64,000 nt of DNA from Cytophagales bacterium (lineage in GTDB: Bacteria; Bacteroidota; Bacteroidia; Cytophagales; Flammeovirgaceae), in the NCBI GenBank assembly GCA_025056215.1, contig JANWWC010000001.1, forward strand, positions 434,001 to 498,000, written 5' to 3'. How positions within the stretch are numbered: position 1 is the stretch's first letter; each line of letters starts with the position of its first letter. The translations under genes were made by a program, and so were the position numbers. Positions 1 through 10,000 of the stretch are shown in pieces. A model generated the notes under the pieces. That model was not told the DNA's origin. It did not search any database and saw only the letters and a list, made by a program, of their open reading frames with translations.

Positions 1-2
1 GC

Positions 3-74
3 TCCGACTGGAAAAAAGCCGGAAATCTCGGAATTAAAGCAGGTGATGTATATTATAGTGAAAACTGCTATTAG
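3..74 (+). CDS. C-terminal tail of an unidentified protein (partial)
   Basis: The reading frame that begins at base 3 is open from the window edge and stops with TAG at 72-74, giving 23 residues that end in VYYSENCY. The composition is ordinary for a protein tail. Frame 1 is also open, to about base 150, but it reads through the apparent sbtA promoter and looks less natural. Too little remains to name a family, and it is not certain that this frame is translated. Confidence 0.35.
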   Translation, partial: SDWKKAGNLGIKAGDVYYSENCY

Positions 75-104
75 TCTACAGTTTCTTGGTGCTATCCAAA
101 TAAG

Positions 105-147
105 TTTGGCTATAAAAAGATTCGCTACTATATTTGTTGGCCAACAA
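105..147 (+). promoter_or_regulatory. sbtA promoter with overlapping palindromic operator-like site
   Basis: A -33 TTTG (105-108), a 20-nt spacer and an exact -7 TAnnTTTG element, TATATTTG (129-136), match the Bacteroidota housekeeping promoter. The perfect 14-bp palindrome TTGTTGGCCAACAA (134-147) covers the end of the -7 box and the expected transcription start, 8 nt before the ATG at 156. This is where a repressor would sit. The promoter match is seen directly; the operator role is inferred. Confidence 0.65.
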
Positions 148-155
148 TATATAGC

Positions 156-1148
156 ATGAATACAGAACTCATTATCAACAACATCCTACAGCCTCCTATT
201 TTGTTTTTTTTTCTCGGCCTTTTAGCAGTATACTTCAAATCTACTTTTGAAATGCCTCCTCCTCTCCCTCGCTTTTTTTCTTACTATCTTCTTTTCTCAA
301 TAGGATTTAAAGGAGGCGAAGAATTACGACACAGCGGATTCAACTTAGAGGTAATGTATGCTCTTTTGGCTGCCATTTTTATTGCTACTCTTATTCCATT
401 TTACACTTTTTTCATTCTCAAAAAAAAAGTAGGATTGTACAATGCAGGAGCTATCGCTGCTACTTATGGCTCAGTAAGTGCTGTCACTTTCATTACTACT
501 GCGTCTTTTTTGAGCTCTATTAAACTACATTTTGGCGGACACATGGTGGCTGCAATGGCGATGATGGAGTCGCCTGCTATTATTATTGGTGTGTATCTTA
601 CGCGAAAGTATCTACAAAAAGAAGGAGGACATGCAGGACAAATTGTTCCTAAATTTTCGCGTTGGCAAACGACCAAAGAAGCGCTTCTTGATGGCTCAGT
701 ATTCCTTCTATTAGGAAGCCTACTAATTGGAATGATTTCATCTGAAAAACAAGCACATACGATCACACCTTTCACAGAAAGCATTTTTAAAGGTATGTTG
801 TGCTTTTTTTTACTTGAGATGGGCTTACAAGCCGGAAAAAGAATGAAAGAAATCTTTCAATCAGGTTTTTTATTGGTAGGATTTGCGATTATTGCTCCGG
901 TAATCAATGCATTTATAGGGATATCTTTTGCTTACCTTATCGGATTAAGCGTAGGAAATGCTTTAATTTTATCAGTTTTGGCAGCAAGTGCCTCTTACAT
1001 TGCGGTACCTGCTGCGATGCGCATCGCTATTCCAGAAGCAAGTCCTGGAATCTATATCCCAATGGCGTTGGCAATCACTTTCCCTTTTAACATCGTAGTA
1101 GGAATTCCGTTATACTATCAAATTATCGTGAAAGTATGGGAAATGTAA
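156..1148 (+). CDS. SbtA-like sodium-dependent bicarbonate transporter family permease (DUF897)
   Basis: This 330-residue integral membrane protein has about ten hydrophobic segments. Its halves carry related motifs: FSIGFKGGEEL near residue 50 and LEMGLQAGKRM near residue 225. That is the inverted five-helix repeat of the SbtA/DUF897 family, and the length fits. In cyanobacteria SbtA imports bicarbonate with sodium; for non-photosynthetic Bacteroidota the substrate is inferred by homology only. No sbtB (PII-like regulator) lies next to it in the visible sequence. The ATG at 156 follows a strong promoter and a palindrome, so the gene is probably monocistronic and regulated. It ends 65 nt before nuoB, which has its own promoter. 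Confidence 0.82.
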   Translation: MNTELIINNILQPPILFFFLGLLAVYFKSTFEMPPPLPRFFSYYLLFSIGFKGGEELRHSGFNLEVMYALLAAIFIATLIPFYTFFILKKKVGLYNAGAIAATYGSVSAVTFITTASFLSSIKLHFGGHMVAAMAMMESPAIIIGVYLTRKYLQKEGGHAGQIVPKFSRWQTTKEALLDGSVFLLLGSLLIGMISSEKQAHTITPFTESIFKGMLCFFLLEMGLQAGKRMKEIFQSGFLLVGFAIIAPVINAFIGISFAYLIGLSVGNALILSVLAASASYIAVPAAMRIAIPEASPGIYIPMALAITFPFNIVVGIPLYYQIIVKVWEM

Positions 1149-1163
1149 TCCATAAGAAAAACT

Positions 1164-1196
1164 TTTGATGAGCTCACTTTAAATTTATTAACTTTG
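1164..1196 (+). promoter_or_regulatory. nuoB promoter (TTTG-N21-TAACTTTG)
   Basis: TTTG at 1164-1167, a 21-nt spacer and TAACTTTG at 1189-1196 match the Bacteroidota -33/-7 consensus. The ATG of nuoB lies 17 nt beyond the -7 element, so the leader is very short. This gives nuoB its own transcript. Confidence 0.6.
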
Positions 1197-1213
1197 AAGT
1201 TGTTTTAATCGCT

Positions 1214-1741
1214 ATGACGTCAGTTCCAGAGAAAAATTTTGCAATAGGAGGCATTATTCTTACCACAATAGAAGACCTATTCAATTGGGCACGATTGTCT
1301 TCGTTGTGGCCTATGGGATTTGGACTGGCATGTTGTGCTATCGAAATGATGTCAACTTACGCTTCTAACTACGATTTAGACCGCTTTGGCATCATTCCAC
1401 GTGCCTCTCCGCGGCAATCCGATGTGATGATTGTAGCAGGAACGGTCACCTTTAAAATGGCTGACCGCGTTAGACGTTTGTATGAACAAATGCCAGAACC
1501 GCGATATGTAATTTCTATGGGTAGTTGCTCTAACTGCGGCGGACCCTATTGGGAGCACGGTTATCACGTCGTAAAAGGAGTAGATAGAATTATTCCTGTT
1601 GATGTATATGTGCCAGGATGCCCTCCGCGCCCCGAAGCTCTTATAGACGGATTTTTAAAACTTCAACAAAAAATTAGAAGAGAATCTTTAAAAGCTCCTT
1701 CTTTAGTAACGAAGTTGCTCAATTCAGGAAACAATTCATAA
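1214..1741 (+). CDS. nuoB: NADH-quinone oxidoreductase subunit B (NuoB)
   Basis: The 175-residue protein is the complex I subunit that carries the last iron-sulfur cluster, N2, and hands electrons to quinone at the membrane-facing end of the peripheral arm. The four 4Fe-4S ligands are visible: the adjacent pair C40-C41, C105 in [11 protein letters not shown], and C136 in VPGCPPRP. Length and motifs are complete, so it should be functional. It stands alone: sbtA lies upstream, a convergent peroxiredoxin downstream, and no nuoA, nuoC or nuoD is present anywhere in the window. In most bacteria nuoB sits inside a long nuo operon, so the complex must be encoded elsewhere, or this is an extra copy. 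Confidence 0.95.
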   Translation: MTSVPEKNFAIGGIILTTIEDLFNWARLSSLWPMGFGLACCAIEMMSTYASNYDLDRFGIIPRASPRQSDVMIVAGTVTFKMADRVRRLYEQMPEPRYVISMGSCSNCGGPYWEHGYHVVKGVDRIIPVDVYVPGCPPRPEALIDGFLKLQQKIRRESLKAPSLVTKLLNSGNNS

Positions 1742-1751
1742 AGAATTGTTC

Positions 1752-1771
1752 AAAAAAACAGATGTTTTTTT
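1752..1771. terminator. A/T stem-loop between convergent nuoB and bcp
   Basis: A run of A ending in ACA faces TGT and a run of T across a 2-nt gap, in the 29 nt between the stops of nuoB and the convergent peroxiredoxin. It could terminate transcription from both sides, but the stem is almost all A-T. Confidence 0.35.
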
Positions 1772-2229
1772 TATAATTTATGTTGATATATCTCTATCGT
1801 ATGTTTAACATGTGCTTTAGCATCAAACATGCTCTCGTAAACTCCCACAATCTTATGATCTTTATCCAATACATAACTGATTCTTTTGACAATTCCTAAA
1901 ATAGGAAATAAAAAAGCGTCGTATTGTTTTATAACATTTCCTTTAAGATCTGATAGCAAATCGAAAGGCAACTGGTATGCTTTCTTAAATTTTTCGTGAG
2001 TTTCAATGCTATCTCGACTAATTCCTAAAACAGGTATTTCGATACCTTGTAAAGCCAACAAACTATCGCGAAAAGAACAGGCTTCTGCCGTACAACCACG
2101 AGTAAAGTCTTTAGGGTAAAAATACAAAATAACAGATTTGTTCGCAAAATCTTTGCTCAGTGTAATAATCTTGTTACCAGTTGCAGGTAAGCTAAAATCG
2201 GGCGCTTTCTGATATAAAGATAAAGCCAT
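1771..2229 (-). CDS. bcp: Thioredoxin-dependent peroxiredoxin, Bcp/PrxQ type
   Basis: The 152-residue AhpC/TSA-fold protein reduces hydrogen peroxide and organic hydroperoxides in the cytoplasm. The peroxidatic site is the motif FTRGCTAEAC with C46, and C51 five residues later is the resolving cysteine of the atypical 2-Cys PrxQ/Bcp class. The start YQKAPDFSLP is standard for the family. Length is normal. Its reductant would be thioredoxin, for which trxB is encoded at 57-58 kb. The gene is convergent with nuoB. Confidence 0.93.
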   Translation of the reverse strand: MALSLYQKAPDFSLPATGNKIITLSKDFANKSVILYFYPKDFTRGCTAEACSFRDSLLALQGIEIPVLGISRDSIETHEKFKKAYQLPFDLLSDLKGNVIKQYDAFLFPILGIVKRISYVLDKDHKIVGVYESMFDAKAHVKHTIEIYQHKL

Positions 2230-2340
2230 AATGTGTTAAAAAAGTTTCTTAAAAAACATGGCGTTTATTAAAATGTTTCCAAACTATTGCAAGATTCAAA
2301 AAAGCATAAGCGAAAATTATAGAAAGTATATTTTTTGTAA

Positions 2341-3021
2341 TCATGTCAATTCTCTGAGTATTTTTAGAGAATAGATTTCTCCCAAACTCTCCATATGCAA
2401 ACGATAATATATAAGAATAGCATCGAGTAATTTTCTCCGAAAAAGAGGCTCCAAAATTACTAAATCGGCATAATCGCAAGATAATAACACATCCAAGACC
2501 TTCATTTCTTGCTCATTAAAAGGGATAAATTGACGAAGTTGGCTTTCTATTTCTTCTGCAGAATCCATTCCAAATCCTAAAAAATAGCTATATCGAATTA
2601 AAAAAATGAGATGAAAATTTTCAAAATGCTCTTTTTGCTGGTCTAAAAACAACAAACTTTTTGCTATAAAATGAAAAAGTTCGACATGAGGAGACTCTTC
2701 TTTCAAGGTTTTATGAATTATTTCTGTTAAAAACAGAACTTGCGTTTGTTTGACAATAGAAAAAGGAATTGTTCGGTAGGGTTGCCAAAGATGGAGTTCG
2801 GCAATTCGCTGAACATTTGCCGTATCTCTTTGATAAACCACCATTTCTAACAAAGTAAGTGGCTGAAAATATGCAGATAAGAATTTCTTACTTTTAGAGC
2901 TCCTTACCTGATTCACAATATAAGTTTTTATGCCTAGCAACTCTGCAAAAACGCGAACAATTATAGAAGATTCTCGAAACTTGATAGTATGAAGAACAAT
3001 TGCTTTTGTTTTAAGAAGCAT
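2341..3021 (-). CDS. recO: DNA repair protein RecO
   Basis: RecO helps load RecA on single-stranded gaps together with RecF and RecR. The 226-residue product begins MLLKTKAIVLHTIKF, the normal N-terminal OB-fold start of RecO, followed by the alpha-helical C-terminal region. The frame is open for 17 more codons upstream, but they overlap gmk and the family start is the ATG at 3021. That ATG overlaps the last 11 nt of gmk, so the two are translationally coupled. No zinc-finger cysteines are seen in the C-terminal half, as in many Bacteroidota RecO proteins. recF lies in the same window at 56-57 kb. Confidence 0.88.
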   Translation of the reverse strand: MLLKTKAIVLHTIKFRESSIIVRVFAELLGIKTYIVNQVRSSKSKKFLSAYFQPLTLLEMVVYQRDTANVQRIAELHLWQPYRTIPFSIVKQTQVLFLTEIIHKTLKEESPHVELFHFIAKSLLFLDQQKEHFENFHLIFLIRYSYFLGFGMDSAEEIESQLRQFIPFNEQEMKVLDVLLSCDYADLVILEPLFRRKLLDAILIYYRLHMESLGEIYSLKILRELT

Positions 3022-3598
3022 ATTGCGAGGATTGATTTTTAAATCGCTCATAAACGGCTTGCGCCTCAGCACATGCCTTATCTAAGTTGTCGTTAAGAAT
3101 TACGACATCGAATTTTTCTCCAAAAGTAATTTCTGAGATAGCTTTTTCCATGCGTTTGCGAATACTCTCCTCAGAATCTGTATTGCGAGTTCGCAAACGT
3201 TGTTCTAAAATTTGAATGTTAGGAGGTTGTACAAATACACTAAGAGCTCGCTCTTTGTATTGTTTTTTGATATTAAGCCCTCCTTTAACATCAGCATCAA
3301 TAATAACGTGCTTGTTTTGAGCCCAAATTCTCTCGATTTCAGATTTTAAGGTTCCATAATAAGTACCTGCATATACTTCTTCATATTCAACAAAGTCGTG
3401 GTTGGCGATGTGCTTTTCAAATTCTTCCTTTGAAATAAAATAATAATCTTTTCCGTGTACTTCTCCTGGGCGACAAGCGCGAGTAGTAGCCGATACCGAG
3501 AAAGCTAAGTCAGAATTATGGGCTAACAGATATTTGACAAGTGTGGTTTTGCCTGCTCCTGACGGCGCTGAAAAGATGATAATTTTGCCTTCGAACAT
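3011..3598 (-). CDS. gmk: Guanylate kinase
   Basis: Gmk phosphorylates GMP to GDP with ATP. The 195-residue protein starts MFEGKIIIFSAPSGAGKTT, with the P-loop at about residues 10-18. The GMP-binding segment (TTRACRPGEVHGKDYYF) and the lid arginines near RTRNTDSEESIRKRM follow in the usual order. I chose the ATG at 3598; the three codons before it begin with TTG. recO follows with an 11-nt overlap. A lone -7-like TAATTTTG (complement of 3622-3629) in the gap upstream may give the pair its own transcript. Confidence 0.95.
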   Translation of the reverse strand: MFEGKIIIFSAPSGAGKTTLVKYLLAHNSDLAFSVSATTRACRPGEVHGKDYYFISKEEFEKHIANHDFVEYEEVYAGTYYGTLKSEIERIWAQNKHVIIDADVKGGLNIKKQYKERALSVFVQPPNIQILEQRLRTRNTDSEESIRKRMEKAISEITFGEKFDVVILNDNLDKACAEAQAVYERFKNQSSQYAS

Positions 3599-3665
3599 GT
3601 AAATCAAAAAAATATAGGCATCAAAATTAAAAAACTTTGTGTTTTAAAGAAAAGATTGGAAAAAA

Positions 3666-6600
3666 TCAAGTAGTTGAAGGACGAATGCGAAATCCGATCA
3701 CGAGCATATCGTCGACTTGCTTGTATCCGTTCATCCAGTTGCGCATAGTGCTTTCTAAAATTTGCTCTTGCTCTTCTACGGGAAGTTGATGAATGCTTAC
3801 TAAAAGCTCTTTAAAGCGCTTGGACATAAACTTTTCTTTTTTTTCACCTCCCACTTGGTCTTGAAAACCGTCAGAAAACATGTAAAACATGGTTGTCTGA
3901 TTGATAATAAGCTCATGCTTATGAAAAATGCGTTCATCTTCTTTTTGAATTCCTCCAATTGGTAATTTATCCCCTTTGATCTCTACCAAATTTCCATTTT
4001 GAACGTAGCATAACGGATTTTTAGCTCCAGCATATTCTACTATAATGCCTTTATGATTTCGATAAATGTTGCAGAGCGCCAAATCCATTCCATCTCGGTT
4101 TTCTGTTTCATCTTGTTTAAGAGAGGTTCTCACACCTAAATGAAGATTGTTAAGAATTTTATCGGCTTCCAAAATTCCAAGTTGGTGAACAATTTCATGA
4201 AGAATACCGCTTCCAATCATAGACATGAAGGCTCCTGGAACACCGTGTCCCGTACAATCGACCGCTGCAATAATGGTGTGTCCATTTTTCTGAGCGAGCC
4301 AATAAAAGTCTCCACTTACTACATCGCGCGGCTTAAACCAGACAAAAGACTCTGGGAGTGCTTCATGAATTTCTTTGATATTAGGAAGCATAGCAGTTTG
4401 AATGCGCTTAGCGTAATTAATACTTTTTTCGATATCTTCACTTTTTTTGCGCAACTGAAGAGCTTGCATTTCAATTTCTTCTTTTTGCCTGACAACCTCA
4501 GCTGTGCGTTGTGCTACTAATGTAGTAAGAATTCTATTTTTGCGTTCGTGGCGCAATCCATTTAGACGAACGATTCCCCAAATAAAAAGAAAGGCACCTA
4601 ACACGTACCCTAAGTAAGCTATGGGTGTCCTATACCAAGGAGGAAGAATTTTAAATTGAAAAGAAGTTGGTGCGCTTTCTACACCGTAGATATTGCGCGC
4701 TTTTACTTTAAAAGTATAGGTCCCTTCGTAAAGGTTAGTATATTCTTTTTTGATGTCGTGCGTCCATGCAGACCAACTGCCTGCTTCCTGATTGCTTTCT
4801 ATGAGATAGCTGTATAGAGTACCTGTTTCTCCTTCAAAATAAGGAGCAGTATAATAAAAAGTAATGTTGTTATCATCATAACTAAGTTGTGGAATCATTT
4901 CAGGTGTTTGAACAAGGCTAATGGAACGATTCACTACTCCATTTTCTTTAGTTTCTTTATAGAAATTCCCGTAAAAAATTACAGAATCGTTATTAAGCAC
5001 TACTTGACGTATAAGTACATTAAAAGATGCATCGTAGTCCTTTCTCAGATTGCCGTTATAGCGAAAAATACCTTCCGACCCTCCAAACCACGTCATTCCG
5101 TTAGGCTCGTTATAGATATACTCAATTTCCATAGAAGGCAACCGATAAAAAGGAGTAGGATAAAAATAGTAGCCTCGAGGAGTTTCTGTAAGAATTCCTG
5201 TTGTTCCGCTCATGCTATTAAATCCAGAAATCCAAATATTTCCGTTGATATCATACGAGATTCGAAAAATATCATGTTTACCATCGGAAAAGATTTTGCC
5301 GAAGGTAGTATCTGGAAAAAATCTTTGTTGGCTTTCATCAAATTTAAAAATTCCTTTTTTGGTAGCAAAAATAGGCTTTCCTTTATGCAAATAGATTTGC
5401 ATGCGATTGGGCGTAGGAAGCCCCGCCGCCGTATCGTAAAACTGTTTTTCGTAAATTGTTTTTTTGCCATCGAGCTTTCTAGTAAGCCTTGCAACACCTT
5501 CATACCAATTTCCGAGCCACATGGTGCCATCGTCTTCTGAAACAATGGTATGAACTGTAGAGAGCACGTTTTTGATCACTCCTTCATCTTCCCAACGAGA
5601 CTGATGTCGCCTAATTTTGGCAAGTCCATCGCGTGTTCCTAGGTAGACAACATCTGGCTCAAAAAAATCATGATACAACTTAAAAACAGCTCTACTACTT
5701 CGCACAAGGCTCGCTTTTCCATCCTTTACCTCGTAGAGTCCGTACTGATTTGCTACTAAGAGTACAGAAGACTTGTTGTTGTCTTTAAAAGAAAGCAAAT
5801 CCCACGTTTGACCTTGGATATCAGCAATAGGGAAAAACTTGTTATAACTTAAATAAAAAAGTCCTTGGCTTGTAGTTGCATAGAGTACATCTTGGTGGCG
5901 CAAGATGGAGTAAACTGTTCCAATAAGTCCGCTTGCTCTATCCCATTGTTGCCAAGGAGAATTAATTTCAGCGCGCGAAATACCTTGCCCGAGAGCTAAC
6001 CAAATATCGTATTGAGCATCTTCAAACAAATAAGTGACATTTTGGTCTTGTAAAAAATCTTCTGATGTGATAGTTTTCACTAGTTTCCCTCTCGGGTCGA
6101 TAATAATAGCCCCACCACGAGTTGTGCCAAAAGCAAAATTACCGTTATGTAAGCGAATTCCACAATAAATGCTATGTTCGATTAAGAACTCGTTTGCATC
6201 ATTTTCGAAAGGTTCTAACTTAGCATTGAATACATTATAGATGTATAAAGGTTTTCCGGCTAATCCAACTAGCAAGTTATGGTCGTCGTAAGGCAAAAGA
6301 ACGTAAAGACGTTCATTCTTTAAACTTTCGCAACCAGGCAAAGGCTCAAATACATCGTGATTCAGTTGCATAAGCCCTTGCCCTCTTTCGTGTACATACA
6401 ATCGATTGTTTATCCAGAAAGAAAGAAAAAAATAATTATTAGTAGCATGAGGCTTAAAAATCTGTATTTTCCCCTCGTGCAACTTAAACAAAGAGTTATC
6501 TGTAAGAAAAAATACACCTTGAGGCGTAGCATGGGTAGTCCACACATCTTCGAATTTTTGTTCTTCAGGTGGCAACTTATCGAGCAATGAAACATATTTC

Positions 6601-6932
6601 ATTTTGCCGTTGGCTGTAGGTGATAAATACCCTATTTCGCCTTTAGCACCCACGAAAATGTTATCATTCTCATCGATTGCAAGAGAACGAACAGTTACTT
6701 CGTTATTATTTACTGGAATCATGTTCCAGGTGGTGCCATCAAACTCCAAAATACCGTTGGTGTTTCCGATGTATAAAACTCCCCTTCTGTCTTGTACAAT
6801 AGCGTAGTTTTTAGAGTGCGCCAAATATTCTCTCGGGTGATAGTTATCCAAAAAAGGACGTCCAAGTTCTTGTGTAAATCCTTTTTTAAAAATAATGAAT
6901 GCGCATAATACCCATAATTGCGCTTTTTTCAT
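3666..6932 (-). CDS. Two-component-regulator-propeller / Y_Y_Y receptor with SpoIIE-type PP2C phosphatase domain
   Basis: This 1088-residue protein begins with a signal sequence (about 1-20). Residues about 25-670 form repeated propeller blades of the Reg_prop type, with motifs such as GVLYIGNTNGILEFDG, then a Y_Y_Y domain (about 670-760), one transmembrane helix near 764-785 and a coiled coil. A SpoIIE/PP2C serine phosphatase domain follows from about 860 (VVSGDFYWL, AAVDCTGHGVPGAFMSMIG). The sensor is therefore periplasmic and the phosphatase cytoplasmic, so it probably relays an extracellular, perhaps glycan, signal to an anti-sigma-antagonist. No such partner is in the window. The ATG at 6932 follows a TTG-GTT extension. 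Upstream is the PAS sensor on the same strand, 78 nt away, with a lone TATTTTTG -7-like box (complement of 6961-6968) between them. Confidence 0.88.
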   Translation of the reverse strand: MKKAQLWVLCAFIIFKKGFTQELGRPFLDNYHPREYLAHSKNYAIVQDRRGVLYIGNTNGILEFDGTTWNMIPVNNNEVTVRSLAIDENDNIFVGAKGEIGYLSPTANGKMKYVSLLDKLPPEEQKFEDVWTTHATPQGVFFLTDNSLFKLHEGKIQIFKPHATNNYFFLSFWINNRLYVHERGQGLMQLNHDVFEPLPGCESLKNERLYVLLPYDDHNLLVGLAGKPLYIYNVFNAKLEPFENDANEFLIEHSIYCGIRLHNGNFAFGTTRGGAIIIDPRGKLVKTITSEDFLQDQNVTYLFEDAQYDIWLALGQGISRAEINSPWQQWDRASGLIGTVYSILRHQDVLYATTSQGLFYLSYNKFFPIADIQGQTWDLLSFKDNNKSSVLLVANQYGLYEVKDGKASLVRSSRAVFKLYHDFFEPDVVYLGTRDGLAKIRRHQSRWEDEGVIKNVLSTVHTIVSEDDGTMWLGNWYEGVARLTRKLDGKKTIYEKQFYDTAAGLPTPNRMQIYLHKGKPIFATKKGIFKFDESQQRFFPDTTFGKIFSDGKHDIFRISYDINGNIWISGFNSMSGTTGILTETPRGYYFYPTPFYRLPSMEIEYIYNEPNGMTWFGGSEGIFRYNGNLRKDYDASFNVLIRQVVLNNDSVIFYGNFYKETKENGVVNRSISLVQTPEMIPQLSYDDNNITFYYTAPYFEGETGTLYSYLIESNQEAGSWSAWTHDIKKEYTNLYEGTYTFKVKARNIYGVESAPTSFQFKILPPWYRTPIAYLGYVLGAFLFIWGIVRLNGLRHERKNRILTTLVAQRTAEVVRQKEEIEMQALQLRKKSEDIEKSINYAKRIQTAMLPNIKEIHEALPESFVWFKPRDVVSGDFYWLAQKNGHTIIAAVDCTGHGVPGAFMSMIGSGILHEIVHQLGILEADKILNNLHLGVRTSLKQDETENRDGMDLALCNIYRNHKGIIVEYAGAKNPLCYVQNGNLVEIKGDKLPIGGIQKEDERIFHKHELIINQTTMFYMFSDGFQDQVGGEKKEKFMSKRFKELLVSIHQLPVEEQEQILESTMRNWMNGYKQVDDMLVIGFRIRPSTT

Positions 6933-7010
6933 AACCAAATGTGGCTTGATGATTTTTTTCCAAAAATATCACATTTTTATTACGAAAGTTATATAACAAA
7001 AGTTATTTTT

Positions 7011-10000
7011 TTAGAATAAGAAAATCATAATTTCGTTTGGAGCATCGTCTTGAAAAATAGGAAAAGCATAACATTTTAATTCCAAGACTTCACCTTTCCC
7101 CGTATAAAAAGACAAAACAGTTTGCAATACATCTCCTTTGAGCATCTTAGCAATAGTAATAAGAAGTGTTTTGTCCTGCGCTTGAATCAGGTCCTTAAAC
7201 GACTTATTGAGAATTTGCTCTTTTTGATTTTCATATTGTAATACTTGTAGTGCTTTTTCACTAGCTTGCAGAACAGTTCCATCTTTAGATAACACTAAAA
7301 CAGATAAGAAACTACTTTCTAAAATTCGCTGCACCTTATCATGGTCAGGTGGTATATCAGAAGAAAAGAGCCTATCGAGCATGCTTTCAACCGCTAGCCA
7401 AGGCTGCTCTTCATACTGAAGGATAGAATTTTTAACGCGCTCTTCTGCTAAGCTCGTGATAAGTTGTTGTTCTTGTAATACTTGATAAGTAACATCGAAG
7501 ATCACCCCAATGTATTTTACAAAATTATCAGACTCATCGTAAAGAGGTGCGATAGTAGTATCTCCCCAGAAAGGCAAGGAAGGATTTCCGCTTATATATC
7601 GAATTATTTGCCTATGAATTTCAGAGACTTTAGTATCAATGAGCTTCTGAAAAATAGAAATATCCTGCTCCGGGTGAAATAAATCTGAAAATGGCAAATG
7701 AAGAATCTGATTCTCTAGTTTTCCTACTCTTTTACAAAGATTTTCATTTATCAAGATAATTTTACCATTTGTGTCTAATTCGAAAATATCTGCTGCTTTA
7801 CTCACCATATTGATGCGGCTCTCAAGCTCTCTTTTTTGAAACTTGATATGTTTATATAAAAATTCTAACTCGTTAATAAACTGAGAAAGCTCATTTTGTT
7901 TCTGTAATAAGCTGATTTCGAGATTTTTTTGAATTGTGACATCTACCATGAACACCATTACCTTGTAAATCTTGCCCGCTAAATTGCGAATAGGGTTGAA
8001 GTTGGTATAAAAGTACTTTATATTACCATCACTGGTATAAAAAGGCAATACAATCGATTTAGAAATTCCTTGCTCTACGATTTGCGTCCAAATATCTTTC
8101 ACGCTTTCAGAGAGTTCATCAATTTTGACATATGAAAAGAAATTTTTATTTTTAAATTCAAACTTGTCGTAATGAAGTACTTTGCCAAATAGGGGATTAA
8201 CACGCTTAATTTTTCTCTCCAAGTCTAAATCTAACAATGGAAAGACTTCGCTCAGCGCATTAATTTTACTAGTTTGGTCGAGGTCTTTTTCTTTTTCTTC
8301 TGTAGTAAACTGAGCAAACTGCAATACTTTGTAAGGTCGTCCGTCGATATCAAAAATAGGATTATAAGTTCCATTGAGCCATACTTCTTTTCCAAAACGA
8401 GTTATTCTTTGATATTCTCCTGACATATAAGCACCATTGCGAAGGCTCTCCCACATCATTTTGTGGCGTTCTAGTTGCTTAGGATCATTTGGAAGCAGAA
8501 TTCTTTCATTTTTTCCAATCAATTCTTCTCGTTGGTAGCCCATTACTGCTAGAAACATTTCATTTACATCTAAAATGTTGCCATCTAAGTCAAACTCAAT
8601 GGAAGCATTTGTTTTGTTGATAGCTGCTATTACATTCCGTGTAAGATTGGTTTCAATTTGAAGTTCTTGTATTTTTCTGTTAAGTTCCTCCTGATACAAG
8701 CGCAGTTCGTCAGTTTGTTGTTTTAAAAGCGTTTCGCGTTGTTGAAGCTCTTGATTGAGTTTGATAGAATTTTCTAAGAGTTTTTGCGTTTTAAGATTAT
8801 TTCGATACATCAACAAAGCGCTAGCGAATCGCTCCGTAACAGTTTTCACAAATTCAATTTCATGTTCTTTGAAATGGTGAAAAGAAGCTAATTCAATTGC
8901 TCCTAAAATTTCTTGATGGGTTTGAATAGGAGCAAGCAAAATAAAACGAGGATTAGCTTCTCCAAGACCCGACGTAATGTAAAGATATCCGTTAGGCACT
9001 TCATCTGTATAAATAATATCCCTTTCAAAAATACATTGCCCAAGAAGTCCTTCCCGCAGATTCAGACGCTGAGTCAAATATTTTTTTTTGTTATAAGCAT
9101 AACATGCTTTTAGTTCGATAAAAACATCTTTAGGATCGTCGTCGTTAATTAAATAGGCTCCCCCTTGATTGCACCCCAAGTATTTGATAAGTGCACGAAT
9201 AAATTCAAAACACTGTACTTCAAAAGATTGATCTTGATTGTTTCGCAACACATCTGAAATCTGAGCAATTCCGGTGATACTCCATTGCCTTCTTTCTTCT
9301 TCTTGTGCTAGTTTGGCAAGCCGTTGCTCCATTTCTACCAACGAGCGAACAATTGGATTTTGTATTATTTTGTGTGCGTCATATTCGGCTTTTTTAGTTT
9401 GTCCTATAGATTGGGCAAAGGCAATAGCTTCAGAAATATTTTCTTGAATCTTTTTCAAAAGAGTGGCTAATTTATGAAAATCTCTAAAATTATGATTTTT
9501 AGGAGAGTGTTGGCTTCCTTGTAGAATCGCCTGCGCATAAACCTCCAATCTTCTTAAAGGCACTGTGAATTGATAGTGAAAGAAAAAAACAGACAAAAAA
9601 CCTATTAGAATAATTCCTATTATAAAAATACCTGCAAGTGTTTGTTGAAAACGAATCTTTTTATCGATTTGCTGAGTGATAGAATCTTTTAAAATAGAAC
9701 TTGCCATCATCAAATCTTGATTGTGATGCATTAAAAAGTCAGCAGAAGCAAGAACATTTTCTTTTACTTTTTTATGATAATCAGGTTCTGTGTTATTAAA
9801 TTCATCAAAAACCATTTCTATGTTTTCTTCAGCAACCTTAGAAGATAATTTTTCAGGTTTTACACCTGTTTCGTATAAAGTTTCCTTGATTAGCACATCA
9901 ATTTTATCGCGATGTACATCAAAAGTGCTTAAAAAATTTTCAATAGCATCTTCTATTTGTAGATTATAGACATGTATATGATATATCTTATTGTCCGTTT

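Noticed and set aside
2249-2479. 76-codon minus-strand ORF between bcp and recO
   Set aside because: It overlaps the recO C-terminus in another frame, has no family look and shadow-type composition.
4887-5540. 217-codon plus-strand ORF inside the SpoIIE receptor
   Set aside because: It is an antisense shadow of a clear long gene with good domain structure; its protein composition is Ile/Lys/Arg/Ser-biased with no recognisable motif.
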